The position numbers and the translations under genes were made by a program. A stretch of 64,000 bases of DNA from Aureobasidium sp. EXF-3400 (Eukaryota; Ascomycota; Dothideomycetes; Dothideales; Saccotheciaceae). Below the pieces are notes generated by a model, which did no database searches, was not told where the DNA came from, and saw only the letters and a list, made by a program, of their open reading frames with translations. This document shows positions 23,018 through 34,142 of this stretch, in pieces (position 1 is the stretch's first letter; each line of letters opens with the position of its first letter). The stretch is taken from positions 62,001 to 126,000 of the forward strand of contig SWBL01000086.1 in the NCBI GenBank assembly GCA_024195585.1. Reading direction: 5' to 3'.

Positions 23018-24965
23018 TCATCTGGTTGAGGAGGATCGAGATGTACTGCTGCGACTGGTCGAGCTCGACTTCGTTGATGCACTTGAGGTGACTGGACTCG
23101 ACTTTGTTGAGACAACAGACGTGACCAGAGTCGTTTTGGTGGCCCAGTAGTCTTCCAAAGCTTTCTCGGCCTGATTGACATTGACATACGCCTCGAGACT
23201 TTGGAACCATTTGACTTTCTCGCTGATCGCAGCATCAGTGAAGTTGCCGGTACGCGATCTGAAGTCGGCTGGCGCAAATGAATTGGCTCGATAGACTGGT
23301 TCCATAGGATCCAGGAAGGACGTCTTTTCGTTGTAGCCAAGGTCGAGTAGCTTTGTCACATTGAATGCCACCATCATATCGTGGTCTTCGTGAATGAGAT
23401 TGTGACAGTGGAACATGTAGAGCCCGTCCCAAGGGGCAAATCGGGCGATGACTCTCACACGTTCTCCCTTGTTCAACCAGACGACATCTTTGAGTGCAGT
23501 CTGCTCCCAAGGCATCACGCCTTGACGCAAACCATCGGTGCGGCTAATGACTTGGAAATCGATGAGATGGATATGGATTGGATGGCTCCATCCACCACCA
23601 CCATTGTGCAGTTCCCAAACCTCAACATCGCCACGTTTTGGTGTGGCCAACACTCTGTCGTTGACGTCCGCCCACGTCACTCCATTCACCTGCCACTCGC
23701 CATTGTTGTGCATGAACTCGAACGTTCGGTCAACACCAGATTTTTGTGGAGGAAAAGGCACATCACGGAGCTTCGTTGGAAGCGGGCCGTTATTGTCCTG
23801 GGTGGTGACACTCTTACCAACGACAAAACGCATCACTTTGTCTGTCGCAGCATAATCCTCGTCGGCAGCGACTCCTCTCATGTTCTTCAAAGTGATGTTC
23901 TGTCCTTCGAAACCGGCAAAGTCGAACACAATCTCGTAGCGTTCCGCTATGGAGATATCCAGGTGTGTTACTTGCGCTGGAACTCCCAACAATCCTGCGT
24001 CAGAACCAACCACATAGAACGGAAGTTGGGTTCCAGGATTCAAGTCAGCTTCGGCATAAAGCTGGAAGGACCGACTGACACCAGTATCGAGCAGGCGGAA
24101 ACGGTATTTGCGTGGCTCGACTGCTAGGTAGGGCCAGGGCATTCCGTTTACTTGGATGACGTCGCCAAAGACACTTGTTGTTTCGTGGTTAGCATCAGGG
24201 TCCCATAGACTGAAGTCTGAATTGTATCGTTTTGCTGAAAGTGCTAGCGGGATATCGTAGTTGCCCTGTGGTAGGCCGCTAGCTCTCTCTTCTGCATCGT
24301 GAAGAATGTAGAAGCCGGCCTGTCCGTAATATGCATTTTCCTGTTAAACAATTAAGAGACAGTCTAGTGCTTTGACATGACGTTGCAGACATACGGCGGT
24401 ATGGCCTATGGCATGGTCATGGTACCAAAGAGTCCTTGCAGGTTGCCCGTTGGGATAGTAGTAGTCCTTGTATTGACCAACGTCGGTAGTGTCTTCAGCC
24501 CATCCATCGAATGGAGCTCGACCTATGGATTTGTCACCGCGTCAGTTCATCTATCGGCACAGCTGAAGCTTAGCCACTAACTGTATGATCCATGCAAGTG
24601 TACAGAATTGGCTCTGTCGGCGTGATTGACAAAGCGAACGACGGCCTCTCGTCCTCTCTCCATCATGAAGGTAGGGCCTGGAACACTGCCATTGTATCCA
24701 ACAAAGCGAGTCTTTGTGCCTGGGTAGATTTCGATGTCAACAGGCTTGATCTCAATCTCGTAGTAGTCAATGGTGTCATAACGCCTGCTCAGAATCAGTG
24801 GCCATATTTGATGCGTCAGGTCTGCTTCTCCTACCGCAATGGCACTGCGACAGGGGGAATAAAAACTGGCCTGCTGAAAAAGTCCTTGTATTCAGGACTC
24901 AGCCATTGCCCTCTTACCACGAAGATCCATTGCAGGACCAAGACGAGGACTGCCGATGTGGACAT
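23018..24965 (-). CDS. Secreted multicopper oxidase, bilirubin-oxidase/laccase-like
   Basis: Four exons (24835-24965, 24582-24784, 24395-24522, 23018-24340) give 594 aa. An N-terminal signal peptide ([19 protein letters not shown]) is followed by [17 protein letters not shown], typical of the bilirubin-oxidase subgroup. All four copper-binding signatures are seen: [27 protein letters not shown] and [15 protein letters not shown], giving the ten His and one Cys expected for one T1 and the T2/T3 coppers. The axial T1 ligand position after the last His carries Met, which usually means a moderate redox potential. It would oxidise phenols, pigments or metals at the cost of O2 outside the cell. The C-terminal ~40 residues are a Ser/Thr/Lys/Arg tail of low complexity. 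It is divergently oriented to the 615-aa secreted protein gene, across ~1.1 kb. Confidence 0.9.
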
Positions 24966-25584
24966 GATGTTGTATGCTATCTGAGGTCAAATATGATAAT
25001 GGAAGTTTGAGGAAGTTTGAGGGTGTCTGAGGCAGTTTGAGATGATTTCAAGACATTCAGCCAGATATTTATGTCCGGTGAGAGCTACCCTCTCGTCCAT
25101 CGCCATCAGTCACTGTCAAGACAATCCACATTGCTGTAGTCTGCATGTATACAATGATATCCGGTCACTCGAGATCGTTCTCCATGCATACACTGAGTCT
25201 ATCTGGCGTGATATCTCGAGAACATATCAGCATCAGGTGAGAACAACTCATACACATCCACAAGTGAGTGTGTGGGGGGAGTCTACTCGGCCCAAAGATA
25301 GCAAGTATCATCTCACGCAACTTTCCGCTATGTCACTCCCAAAGCATCATGTGCCAGCAAAGTCTTCTGTACATGGACCTTTTTGCAAGTCGAGTGAGTT
25401 CCGCCTCTCAGCACCCCCCTCTGGATCCACCGCTCTCTGTACACAAGTCAATAATATCTTTGGCAATATCGCTCAGCTGGCCAAGGAAGTTTAGATGGCG
25501 ACAGTGTCAGAATTAGAGTGGACCAATGCTTGCATAAGATCACACTTGTGCGCCCCGCAGGTGGCTGATTAGTCAGGGCAGTCA

Positions 25585-25648
25585 GCTTTTCAGCTCTGCC
25601 AAGTCCGCCGAGAGTTGCTTTTCAGCTCTGCCAAGTCCGCCGAGAGTT
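25585..25648. repeat. Perfect tandem duplication, 2 x 32 bp
   Basis: The 32-bp unit at 25585-25616, beginning GCTTTTCAGCTCTG and ending GAGAGTT, is repeated exactly at 25617-25648. Perfect identity means a recent duplication. It lies about 400 bp upstream of the secreted-protein start, so it could double a regulatory site. Confidence 0.9.
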
Positions 25649-25966
25649 CTCGACCGAGCATACTCCTCTTTCCCTCTTACCCATCTCCACGGGGCTCGTA
25701 CAATCAGCCGTCTCGGTTGGTTGTCAGTGTAACTTCAGTACTACGGCGAGACGTACAGGCCTAACCAAATGATCCCTCGACCGACTGCAAGCCATTGCCA
25801 ACTTGAGCACCAGGCATCTCCAGCTTCAGGCTTACCCAGCACCGACGAGTATATCCCGTGTCTCAAGCCTAATGTGGGCTGATCGCACCTCTTGCGCTGA
25901 GCTTGCGCAAGGTCCTCACATTCATGAGAGTTTGGTCTCGACCAGAAGAGTGCGGCACGGATGCAC

Positions 25967-25972
25967 TATATA
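25967..25972 (+). promoter_or_regulatory. TATA box of the 615-aa secreted-protein gene
   Basis: TATATA lies 77-82 bp upstream of the start codon at 26049, with a CATCACC-like, CACC-rich start context (CACCATG). The position suits a fungal core promoter; it is a sequence-only call. Confidence 0.5.
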
Positions 25973-26048
25973 GCCATAAGAATCTTTGCCCACTCTTTCT
26001 TGTTGTTCACCAATCTCAACTCAAGCTGATCTCAATCAATCTGCCACC

Positions 26049-28061
26049 ATGTATATCATCACCATCTTCCTGTGTTTCCTATGTGTTGCCATTGCCCAAA
26101 CTGTTCTCCCTTTCGCCATAGATGGACGACTCGATGGGTAAGCCTATGCGTCTTCACCCTAACTTGCCTGTTCAGGTAAACTGATGGAAAGCAGTGTGAC
26201 CGTCACCGACACCACATACAACTCGGGCGGCACTGCTGCGGTCAATGGATGGACAATCACTGTGCCGCAAAACCTTCTGGTTCAATTCCCTGCAGCATTC
26301 AAACCGTGGCGAGATCTCAGTGGCTTTGTTGGCAGCGAAGTCTCTGTGAGTGATGTTGGGTATCAACAGGGTTCCGCGCTGATTCGTCTTTCAATTCTGT
26401 AGATTACGGGTAATGTGGTCAACGGCGTGCTTATCGCCGGGTTGATTAGCATCTCTCAATACATCTTGGAAACTAATTCTGGGTTGATTGAAAGCATCGA
26501 CAACTCAGCCGGTACCATCAAGATTCAGAACGGACCGACAATCAGGATTAACGACCCGAACGGAGTATATGGCGCCCCTTACACGACCACTCCAGATTTT
26601 ACGGCCGACGATCAGAACCCATCCATAACAGATTCTGTTGGCTTCCCTATGTGTATACCGAGGTCAGCCACAACCGTGGATCCTCTGTGTCCCAGCACAA
26701 ACCGTCCCGCTGGTCAAACAGCTTTGTGAGTCATCCGAAATCTCGAGACTACGATGATCATGCTGATGGCATACAGTAATGCTCCGGATCCATTGGTCAT
26801 GGCACCGTTCGCCGTCGGAGATTATCTCGTCTTCTCCGGCATCAATGTTGGCGGTACGATTGTTTGCTACTCGATCACCGCTCTCAACGTTCAAATTCTC
26901 ACACCCAATGGACCAACTTACGTCAAGATAGAGGACGCGATCATTGGTGTCTTCAGTACCAGTGCTGCAGTTGAGCTCACAGACTCGAGATTCATCGGCT
27001 ATTCAACCAACCCTGCAGCACCCATCACCATGTGGGCACTGGATCTCGATCCTTGCACTGGTGCTGAGTCAGAACGCGCGATCGGATCTGCGCTCTACAA
27101 GGCAGGCGACCCCCGCAATAAATGGATCTGGCGGACGGACACTAGAGTCAATGCGAAATATACACGCGAGTATGTGATCAGAGCTAACAGTGGTGTTGTC
27201 ACCACCAAGAACAACCTCACCGCCGGTCGCTTCGTTCAACCAGTCACGGATTATATCTTCCCAGAGTCCCTGACGCCGGGGGCCACGCCTCCAGCCAACG
27301 ACTTCAGCAACATCGGACATCTTGCTCAAGGCGTTGGATATACCCCAGATGGAGTATTGATTGGCCAGCTGAATCCATGGCCAGGTGCTAGTGGTAGTGT
27401 ACCTGCAGCACCAGTCTGCCCTCCGTTTGCAGCTGCGAACAGTGCACCTCCTGCAACCTCCAGCACTGCTGCCACGACTCCCGCATCTGGACCGGTCGCT
27501 CCCGTTCTTTCCTTGCCGGCAGCCATCACCACACGACCTGGTGTGTCTGTTCCAATTTCATTCAACGTCACAAACGCGGCTAGTTTCGCAACTAGCGACC
27601 TTGCGTTCTCTTGGTCTCAGATCAGTGGACCGGTGGTGACACTATCACCCACCAACGGCCAGTCGTCCTCCTTTATCACTGCACAAGCAACCACTCTTTC
27701 GAGCTACATCTTCAAAGTCACAGCGACAAGTACATCATTTGGCACAACAACCACAGGCAATATCACTGTAATAAGTGATCTAAGCATCCCTGATGTAGTC
27801 GTAATTGATGCTTATACTGCGTCAACTGCCAATGGAGGGCAACTGACAGTATCCGCTCATACTAATATCGTGGGTTACGATGCTCACCTGAAAGTCTTCC
27901 TTGCCACGACAGCAACAGGTACAGGCACCCCCATGACTCCTGTTACTGGCAAGCCAGGGAGCTATTTCTACAATGCTCCCAAGGGAACCAAGAAGCCGGC
28001 AGGGATCTTTTTGATCAGTGATGGTGGTGGTAACGCGACCACAACAGCGACGACCGCCTAA
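26049..28061 (+). CDS. Large secreted protein with C-terminal PKD/Ig-like domain, function unknown
   Basis: Four exons (26049-26137, 26195-26345, 26403-26725, 26777-28061) join in phase to 615 aa. The signal peptide is MYIITIFLCFLCVAIAQ. Residues ~25-380 form a beta-rich N-terminal module with repeated S-G-F-V-G / I-T-G-N-V-V-N-G stretches and a conserved-looking AGDPRNKWIWRTDTR segment. A Pro/Ala/Ser/Thr linker (~400-440) leads to a domain of about 100 residues resembling PKD/REJ-type beta-sandwiches (SWSQISGPVVTLSPTNGQ, then YIFKVTATSTS). No catalytic signature, GPI-anchor signal or membrane helix is evident. Comparable uncharacterised secreted proteins occur in Dothideomycetes; role could be wall binding or adhesion, which is inference. 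Confidence 0.82.
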
Positions 28062-29554
28062 GTTGTTGGTAACGTCTAATCGACTGACATTTTCTGGATC
28101 TTCGAAGGAATTCCAAGCAAAACTACATGAGTTGACACTGTATACTGTATCGCAGAATCGAAATTGGTGGATCTGAATTTTTTGTGCTTGATGGCAATGA
28201 GGGCATCAGTTTTTTTGTAGAGATCGTGTAGGGCGCTTGGAATGACATGCAGTGGAAGTAGCCAACCTCTAATCTACCTGCCAACCGCAATCGTTTGACA
28301 GAATACATAGGGACAGTGGCAACCGTGGAGACCACGATGCTCGGAACGCCCTATATTGACATGTTAAAGGACTGCACCTTCCACCCCAAACAATACACGA
28401 TATTCAATAACGATGAACTCATCAAAATCCAGGAGGTGTGAGGAAGTGGAGCGATGGTAGAAGAGTCCTCTCCCGGGTTTTCTGCTCCAAACGAGCATCG
28501 TCTTGGGGATAATCATACTACCGTGATAACGTATCATATGAAGCGCAAAAAGGTATTGCCTTTCCATGAAACAGACCTCGTCGTTGGCAAGTTGGGTCAA
28601 TTCCCAATCAAACTTGTGTGAAGTTTATCAATCGACAGCATGAATGACTTCAGTGTTCAAAAATTGGCTGCAGCAGAAATCGTCAAGTGATCATGAATCC
28701 AAGATGGTCGTCGAGTGGATGAGGGGGACACCCTGACTCGCCCCAATGATTAAGCCAGCCGCAAAAGGTACAAACTCAATAAACATGGCCATGAATGGAT
28801 TTGAAGCTATCTAACGGTAATGGTTACCTCCTATGTGTCTTTAGAGCTCGAGTCGCTAAGACTTTCCTTGCAGAAAAAGGCTACCTCTCGTCAGACATGA
28901 TTGCAGGGATCGTTGGTATCGCCAACCACGGCTCGATGATCGATCACGCACACAGTAAGGACTAGCGCCACTATTGCAGAGAGATACCTCGTTCAGACAG
29001 CCTTATGGAAGGCCAGTATACGGTGTCGACGCCGTGAGGCCTCAATTTGGATACCGCCAAGGACGGCGAGGTACAGGCGGCATGTACGATGGACTTTGCT
29101 TGGCGAGTGTGGCGCCAACGGCTTGAACTAGTAAGCAATCGCTGCTGATCACCAGAACGGAAATCTCCTCCGAAAGCCGCCATGTGACATGAGATTGGAA
29201 TCGAGCGGGCTCAGCTGCGGTGGTGAGGGCTGTTCTCCTGCCAATGTGTTCAAGCATGGGTTGCAACGTTTGTTAGTGTAGCATAAGCATGGCCCGAAGG
29301 ATCCGAGTGTGGAAGCTTCGATCACCCGAGCTTCTTACACAGTTTGCAGCTTTCGCTTTCGCTACATCGTCACATCTATACCAGTCGACACTGTGGCCAT
29401 TGTCATCTGATCACGGATTCTGTTCTTCGTCCTTGGCATGAGCCGCCGTCACCATGCCAAGGCTCTGAGAAAGCCACATTGGAACAGTTCGCTGTGCCAA
29501 GATGGAGATACTTGCATTCCCGACAATCTAAGCTTCAATCATACATATTAAGCT
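28062..29554. other. Gene-poor spacer
   Basis: About 1.5 kb between convergent genes. Short open frames (28364-28600 minus, 29344-29787 plus) have no domain; the latter overlaps the bHLH gene on the opposite strand. A 19-bp exact match to 44383-44401 sits at 29396-29414. Confidence 0.45.
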
Positions 29555-30235
29555 TCAGCCGTACATATGACCAAGTCCACACGCAATACCTTCATCAGCT
29601 TCACAACCTGGTTGTATCCCTGACGAACCTATCCAATGGCCAGCCACAAGGTTTAGCACCGGGCAATCCTCACAACAGGCCAACTTTCGCATCTCATTCG
29701 TGCGATCTGCGAGATCGATGTTTGCTTTCTCGATTGTTTTGTATGCAGCCCAGGTTTCCGCAATGTACCTGGTGGCCGCATCGATAATTGCAGCTTTGGA
29801 ACCTGCAGGACTGCGCTTGCACAAGTCTTCCATGTCCCGCACGGGCTGATACATGCCGCTTGGTAGTACTTCGGCAAGGCGCATCAAGTTGTCGTTTATC
29901 TTCTGTCGATATCTTTGTTCGACCTTTGCATGGGGAGTCAGAAGACTGCGCTTGCGCGTTGCTTTCGTCGATATTCCTACACAAAGAGCTGACATTGGTG
30001 AGGAAGCTTGTGTAATAGGGCCAGGTACCGTGGTAGGGATCGGCGAGCGGGACTCTGGACCTGGCTCCGTGGGACTGGAAGTCTTAGCTTGAGATCTGGT
30101 GACTGGCAAGGCCCAGTCAACGTCTTTGTTGGAAAGCAAGGGACCAGGATAACATGTTTGACTGTAGTGCAAGACTACAAAGTCTTCTGCTGAGGACTCG
30201 TAAGACAGAGTACAAGAAGATGCGCTGCTGCTCAT
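29555..30235 (-). CDS. bHLH transcription factor (copy 1 of a head-to-head pair)
   Basis: Single exon, 226 aa. Residues ~100-175 contain a basic helix-loop-helix: basic region HAKVEQRYR with the H-x3-E-x-R-Y-R pattern that reads E-box DNA, helix 1 INDNLMRLAEVLP, a long loop, and helix 2 GSKAAIIDAATRYIAETWAAY running into a short leucine-zipper-like segment. RYR resembles the SREBP-type basic region. The N-terminus is Ser/Pro/Thr-rich and probably disordered, with a basic ATRKRS nuclear signal. After helix 2 a CCEDCPVLNL motif appears, mirrored by CGVCPTAAY in the partner gene. It is divergently transcribed from that gene across 452 bp. Targets are unknown. Confidence 0.82.
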   Translation of the reverse strand: MSSSASSCTLSYESSAEDFVVLHYSQTCYPGPLLSNKDVDWALPVTRSQAKTSSPTEPGPESRSPIPTTVPGPITQASSPMSALCVGISTKATRKRSLLTPHAKVEQRYRQKINDNLMRLAEVLPSGMYQPVRDMEDLCKRSPAGSKAAIIDAATRYIAETWAAYKTIEKANIDLADRTNEMRKLACCEDCPVLNLVAGHWIGSSGIQPGCEADEGIACGLGHMYG

Positions 30236-30687
30236 GTGGAAGCCTCAAGTGAAAACCAGACCGTGTAGCTGAGCACTGGAGGCATCACGAACTATGAGCA
30301 TATTAATCATAATATGGCTCCGTGTTGGTTGTCGTAGGAATTCCCAGGTTGATAAGCGGTTGTGGCTGATTGTCCAGATCAGCGCCACCAGCCAAGACCT
30401 GAGTCCCTCTCGGGATACACGACGCCTATTCCGACAGTGGTAGGGACCATGTTCCCACCAATTTCTGTGTGCCCAGAAAAAGCCAAGCTATTGCTTTAGA
30501 TCGAGCCAATACCACAAGTGCAATGTCATACCTCGCTTAGACCGTCATGTGGAAAGCTGGGATTGTGTCTCACAAGACAAGTATCTGGCGGGTCTGACAT
30601 AGAGCTGTATTCTAATTGCACGAGTGCCTTGGGACATCTTCGATATGATATGAGGTCCAAAGGTATCTCTTTTTTCGATCAACAAAC
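30236..30687. promoter_or_regulatory. Shared bidirectional promoter of the bHLH pair
   Basis: A 452-bp divergent intergenic region. It holds three E-box-type hexamers (CANNTG): CAAGTG at 30246-30251 and 30515-30520, and CATGTG at 30546-30551. These are the kind of site bHLH dimers bind, so auto- or cross-regulation is possible. E-boxes are short, so chance occurrence is likely too. Confidence 0.45.
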
Positions 30688-31290
30688 ATGTCTATCATCA
30701 ACCAGTCAGTATTCTCTTCGTATCTGTTTCCCACGTTCATGGCAGACATCGATTGCTTTTCCGAGGCAGATGAGGATACAATCAATGTCTTACCCATTGA
30801 TGATCTCTCGAGAAGCCAAGATCTATATGACAAGCCACGGCCACAGCAAGAGAGACTTCGAGAAAGAGACATACGTCGGCCAGTGTCACCTCGAGAATGC
30901 AGAACGCACTCAGTCGCAGAGGGTAGATACCGTGACGGTCTAAGATTTCGGATCACCACCCTACAAGTGCTGGTCGAAGACATTCTGCAATCCAATCCAG
31001 AACTGTTCACCACACACAACCTTCGAAAAGGATCGACCAAGCCTGCCATGCTCGCAGTGGCCCGCGAATTGCTCAAAATCCTCCATGATAGATTAGGCGA
31101 AGCCACGCAGACACGATCTGCACTGCAAGCTGAGTTCGACGAACACGCTGCTAAAGCCAACTGCGGTGTCTGCCCCACAGCTGCATACGCCAGAGAGCAC
31201 TACTTTCCTACCGTGTATGCGACTTCCCGGGCGGACGATAAGGCCGCAAGCTCGGAATTTTCCATGCAGAACCGATGCGACTCTGAATGA
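30688..31290 (+). CDS. Divergent bHLH-like protein (copy 2 of the pair)
   Basis: Single exon, 200 aa. A basic region HSVAEGRYR keeps the H-x3-E-x-R-Y-R spacing of the neighbouring bHLH gene. Helix 1 is LRFRITTLQVLVEDIL, the loop is QSNPELFTTHNLRKG, and helix 2 STKPAMLAVARELLKILHDRL continues as an amphipathic segment with Leu/Ala repeats. A CGVCP motif near the C-terminus matches CEDCP in copy 1. The acidic N-terminus (EADEDTINVLP) could activate transcription. An alternative start at 30739 (MADIDCF) would drop 17 residues. Called by pattern comparison with its neighbour, so the bHLH label is less certain than for copy 1. Confidence 0.65.
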   Translation: MSIINQSVFSSYLFPTFMADIDCFSEADEDTINVLPIDDLSRSQDLYDKPRPQQERLRERDIRRPVSPRECRTHSVAEGRYRDGLRFRITTLQVLVEDILQSNPELFTTHNLRKGSTKPAMLAVARELLKILHDRLGEATQTRSALQAEFDEHAAKANCGVCPTAAYAREHYFPTVYATSRADDKAASSEFSMQNRCDSE

Positions 31291-32007
31291 CGATTATTGC
31301 GCGTGGTCTCATGGAGGAACAACCTCCATTAGAATCAAAATCTCAGCGATCACATATTCACGTTTTGTGTGCTTCTTCTTGTATTGCGCGGCAGGACAAG
31401 CTCATAGCGGCGGCCATCATATTCTTTTTTATCAAGTCATTGCCTGCTTTTTGAATCAGGATAGCGCAAACCCCATGTCATAGAAGTTTGAATTTGCCAA
31501 TAAGAAAACACAAACCGTCTCTTTGCCAAGTTCACGCACGTTCTCTTCTGTACAGGTATCTGTCTCTCGGTCATTACACTTCGCTCCAAGAGACATGAGA
31601 GTGGACAAGAGACTAGGAAGACGATTTGATGATCATGCATTGGGTAAATCTGACGGGGTTCGGATCACATCTAGTCATAGCACTTTATGGGCCAATCTGA
31701 TGATAATAGACAGATGTCTTGCCTGCGTCAAGTTGTATTCTTGGCATGCCATCCCAAGGGTCCATGGAATCAGGCATGATTTAGCGGATGTACGTCGCTG
31801 TAGCACGCGCGAAAATAGAGTTTGCCCAGCCACGGAGTTGGACTTGACAACCATCCAACCGCTGGATCATGTGGTCTGTCAGATTTGAGACGAAAAGCCG
31901 GCCTTGTTACGTCAGTGGAGTGATCGATCATACCACGGGAGAAGCTATATATCCACCTTTCTTTCGATTACAAGTTTGCCGGACTAAATCACGTTGATCG
32001 TCTGAGT
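31291..32007. other. Intergenic spacer
   Basis: About 720 bp between two plus-strand genes; no coding or RNA signal. It ends in a TATA-containing promoter (31946-31952). Confidence 0.5.
31946..31952 (+). promoter_or_regulatory. TATA box of the disordered-protein gene
   Basis: TATATAT lies 56-62 bp upstream of the start codon at 32008, a usual core-promoter position. Confidence 0.45.
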
Positions 32008-32712
32008 ATGTCCTTCGCTGGCATTGACGACGACGAAGACGCCATCACCCCAGCTCCTTCACTCATCCCGATGCAATCGGATTCTAGCATCCACAATTTC
32101 GAACCCCGACAACTCTCCAAAGAGTCTGGTCTTGCAACCAAGTTTCCACAGCAGCGAGACATTGCGAATCAAGCTGTGAGGGCGCACAATCTTCAACAAG
32201 ATTCTCAAGATCCTGTACAACAAGCAAGCCAGCCCTCGATTGGAAAGAGCACTATGACCATGCCTCCCAATTCTCCCAGCCATGAGACATCTGGTCCAAA
32301 GGCTAAAGCCTGGCCAAGATTCCACATGCCCAAAATCCCTCCTCTCCCGCACTCGAACAAGCACAAATCGGGAGCGTCAGACGAACGCCTCGCTACAGAG
32401 TCTACTAGTCACCCGAGAGCCAACGAAGGCTCTCAGTCGCCACCTCAAGAGCCTGTGGTTACGAGAAAAGATTCTGGCCACAGTTCCAAAGGCGTATCTA
32501 TCTACCCTTGGTCCAGATTCCTCGGCAAACGATCTGAGAGTACTCACAATTGTGATCATACAGATATGGGATCCAGTATAGATGATACCTTCGACATGTC
32601 TGGTGCAGCTGATCCCCAGCAACAAAGCTATCAGCCTGCTTCCAGCAAAAGGCGACCTAGTCTAAAGGGACTTCTTGCAAGGAAGAGCTCTGATGGTCAC
32701 AGGGAATCATGA
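32008..32712 (+). CDS. Disordered Ser/Pro/Gln-rich hypothetical protein
   Basis: Single exon, 234 aa, preceded by a TATA box. Almost all residues are hydrophilic: Ser, Pro, Gln, Lys and His dominate. No signal peptide, membrane segment or known domain is seen. Short islands of order may be AWPRFHMPKIPPLPH (residues ~98-112) and GVSIYPWSRFLGKRSE (~157-172), both aromatic plus basic, which in other disordered proteins often serve as docking motifs. The C-terminus is basic (SSKRRPSLKGLLARKSS) with R-R-x-S, a possible kinase site. I do not recognise it; coding status rests on the long uninterrupted frame and the promoter. Confidence 0.55.
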   Translation: MSFAGIDDDEDAITPAPSLIPMQSDSSIHNFEPRQLSKESGLATKFPQQRDIANQAVRAHNLQQDSQDPVQQASQPSIGKSTMTMPPNSPSHETSGPKAKAWPRFHMPKIPPLPHSNKHKSGASDERLATESTSHPRANEGSQSPPQEPVVTRKDSGHSSKGVSIYPWSRFLGKRSESTHNCDHTDMGSSIDDTFDMSGAADPQQQSYQPASSKRRPSLKGLLARKSSDGHRES

Positions 32713-34142
32713 TGAGAAGAATCAGACTTCGGGTATCACGGCGCAACATAGCATGTCTCCAGCTGTACCACAAGAGTGTAATGTAATCGAGCTAATGTAT
32801 GTTTGACTTTCACGTTCTAATCCTCCACAGTGATCATATATGATGTGAGATGGATCATCAAGGTAACAAAGAGCGTGCCGCAAACGACAAGAGACAAGTC
32901 ACAGAAAAGCATCATCTTCAAATTTGCCCTCTAAGAAGGGCTATACTTGAACCAAATTCTGACTTCGTCGCCGTGCTAAATCTACCTGGGTCCTGTCCTT
33001 GTGTATTCACAAAAAGTCACACCCTCGCCACATTAAGCTCAATTCTAGAGGTTTCTCATTGAGCTGTATATACCTAACTTTTGAGCGTTGCCTACATTTC
33101 ATACTAAAGACACTAAGATATCGCGGCACCATACTAAGATAGGGAACAAGTTCTAGGCTCGCTAACTGTTAGTCAAGAGCGTTGCATCGTGGAACAAGAG
33201 AGGGGACCATCTGACGTGATGTTTGATACTAGTGCCCAGCAAGTCGTTCGGTGCACTCATTAGGATGGTTCATACCAAGCAAGAACATTGTCACACGCTA
33301 GAGAAAAGTTGAACTCCGTCTTGGGGTGCAACGAGGGTGCCTTAAGCACGACATGACTCACAAAGAAGACAAAGGATATAATTCAGCATACTATCTGGGA
33401 TACAGAGCAGGGTCGACACAGTAGTTTTAATTAACGAAGAGAAATCGTAGAAACAAAGAAAATGAACGTGCCAATCTCTATCCGTCGTTGCGACCCCGAT
33501 AGCTATCTTGCTGCTTTCAGCATTCCTTTTCTCTGGAAGATCTACACCGTCGTGAGAGGTTAATGCAAAAGTATATCGATGAACGAAGATGCCAAGAAGA
33601 AAAAAACGACTGCATTTAGCTGTCTTTCGTGGGACAAAGCAAGACGAATTTGGTAGCATCAGTTGATCGAAGAGTGGAAGAAACAAAGAGAATGCACAGT
33701 TTAGCTCTCCACTTATAGCTTCGGAGGGGCATTCTTGGTCATGTTACCTGTGCCTTCCCCTTTCTGACAGCATCTCCTGCTTTCCTACGAGTATCGCTTT
33801 CCAGCACCATTAATCACCCTGCATTTTTCTTGTTTTCTAGGAAGCATCTTTTGAACTCTCCTAATGACCCCCTTCAATCAAGTCCGACCAATCCATCACG
33901 AAAAAAAAAGAGAAAAAGAAAGAAACACACTGTTGACAGGCTTTGAGAAAAGCATGCATTGGTTGGGGCACTGCGTTGTCCGTATGCCTCAGAGAAAGTT
34001 GACCAGTCGCCCTCAGTAGTGCTGTTCACTCGGTCTCAGGCATGTGTACAAGCCATAAGAATCATCGACTGTCGGCACAAAAGAGATGCAGTGGCACAGG
34101 TTGACTGCTCGAAGCGTGTGGGTCGTGGAGAGATTGGGGACC
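32713..34142. other. Gene-poor spacer with dispersed repeat copies
   Basis: About 1.4 kb between convergent genes. It holds repeat copy B (33214-33466) and a partial third copy (about 33600-33696). A 10-nt A run starts near 33900. No gene supported. Confidence 0.5.
33214..33466. repeat. Dispersed repeat, copy B
   Basis: Direct-orientation match to copy A at 22545-22793 at about three quarters identity in the core (33274-33388 against 22603-22717), with mostly transition differences. Shared landmarks are CCAAGCAAGAA, AAAAGTTGAA, GCACGACATGA and ACAAAGAAAATGA. A partial third relative follows at about 33600-33696 (GACAAAGCA ... GAAACAAAGAGAATG). Confidence 0.6.

Larger units (their letters stand above)
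24966..26048. other. Divergent promoter region of two secreted-protein genes
   Basis: About 1.1 kb between the multicopper oxidase (minus) and the 615-aa secreted protein (plus). It contains a perfect 32-bp tandem duplication (25585-25648) and a TATA box for the plus-strand gene (25967-25972). No gene supported. Confidence 0.55.

Noticed and set aside
23381..24127. 248-codon open frame antisense to the multicopper oxidase
   Set aside because: The opposite strand carries unmistakable copper-binding motifs; no conserved feature in this frame.
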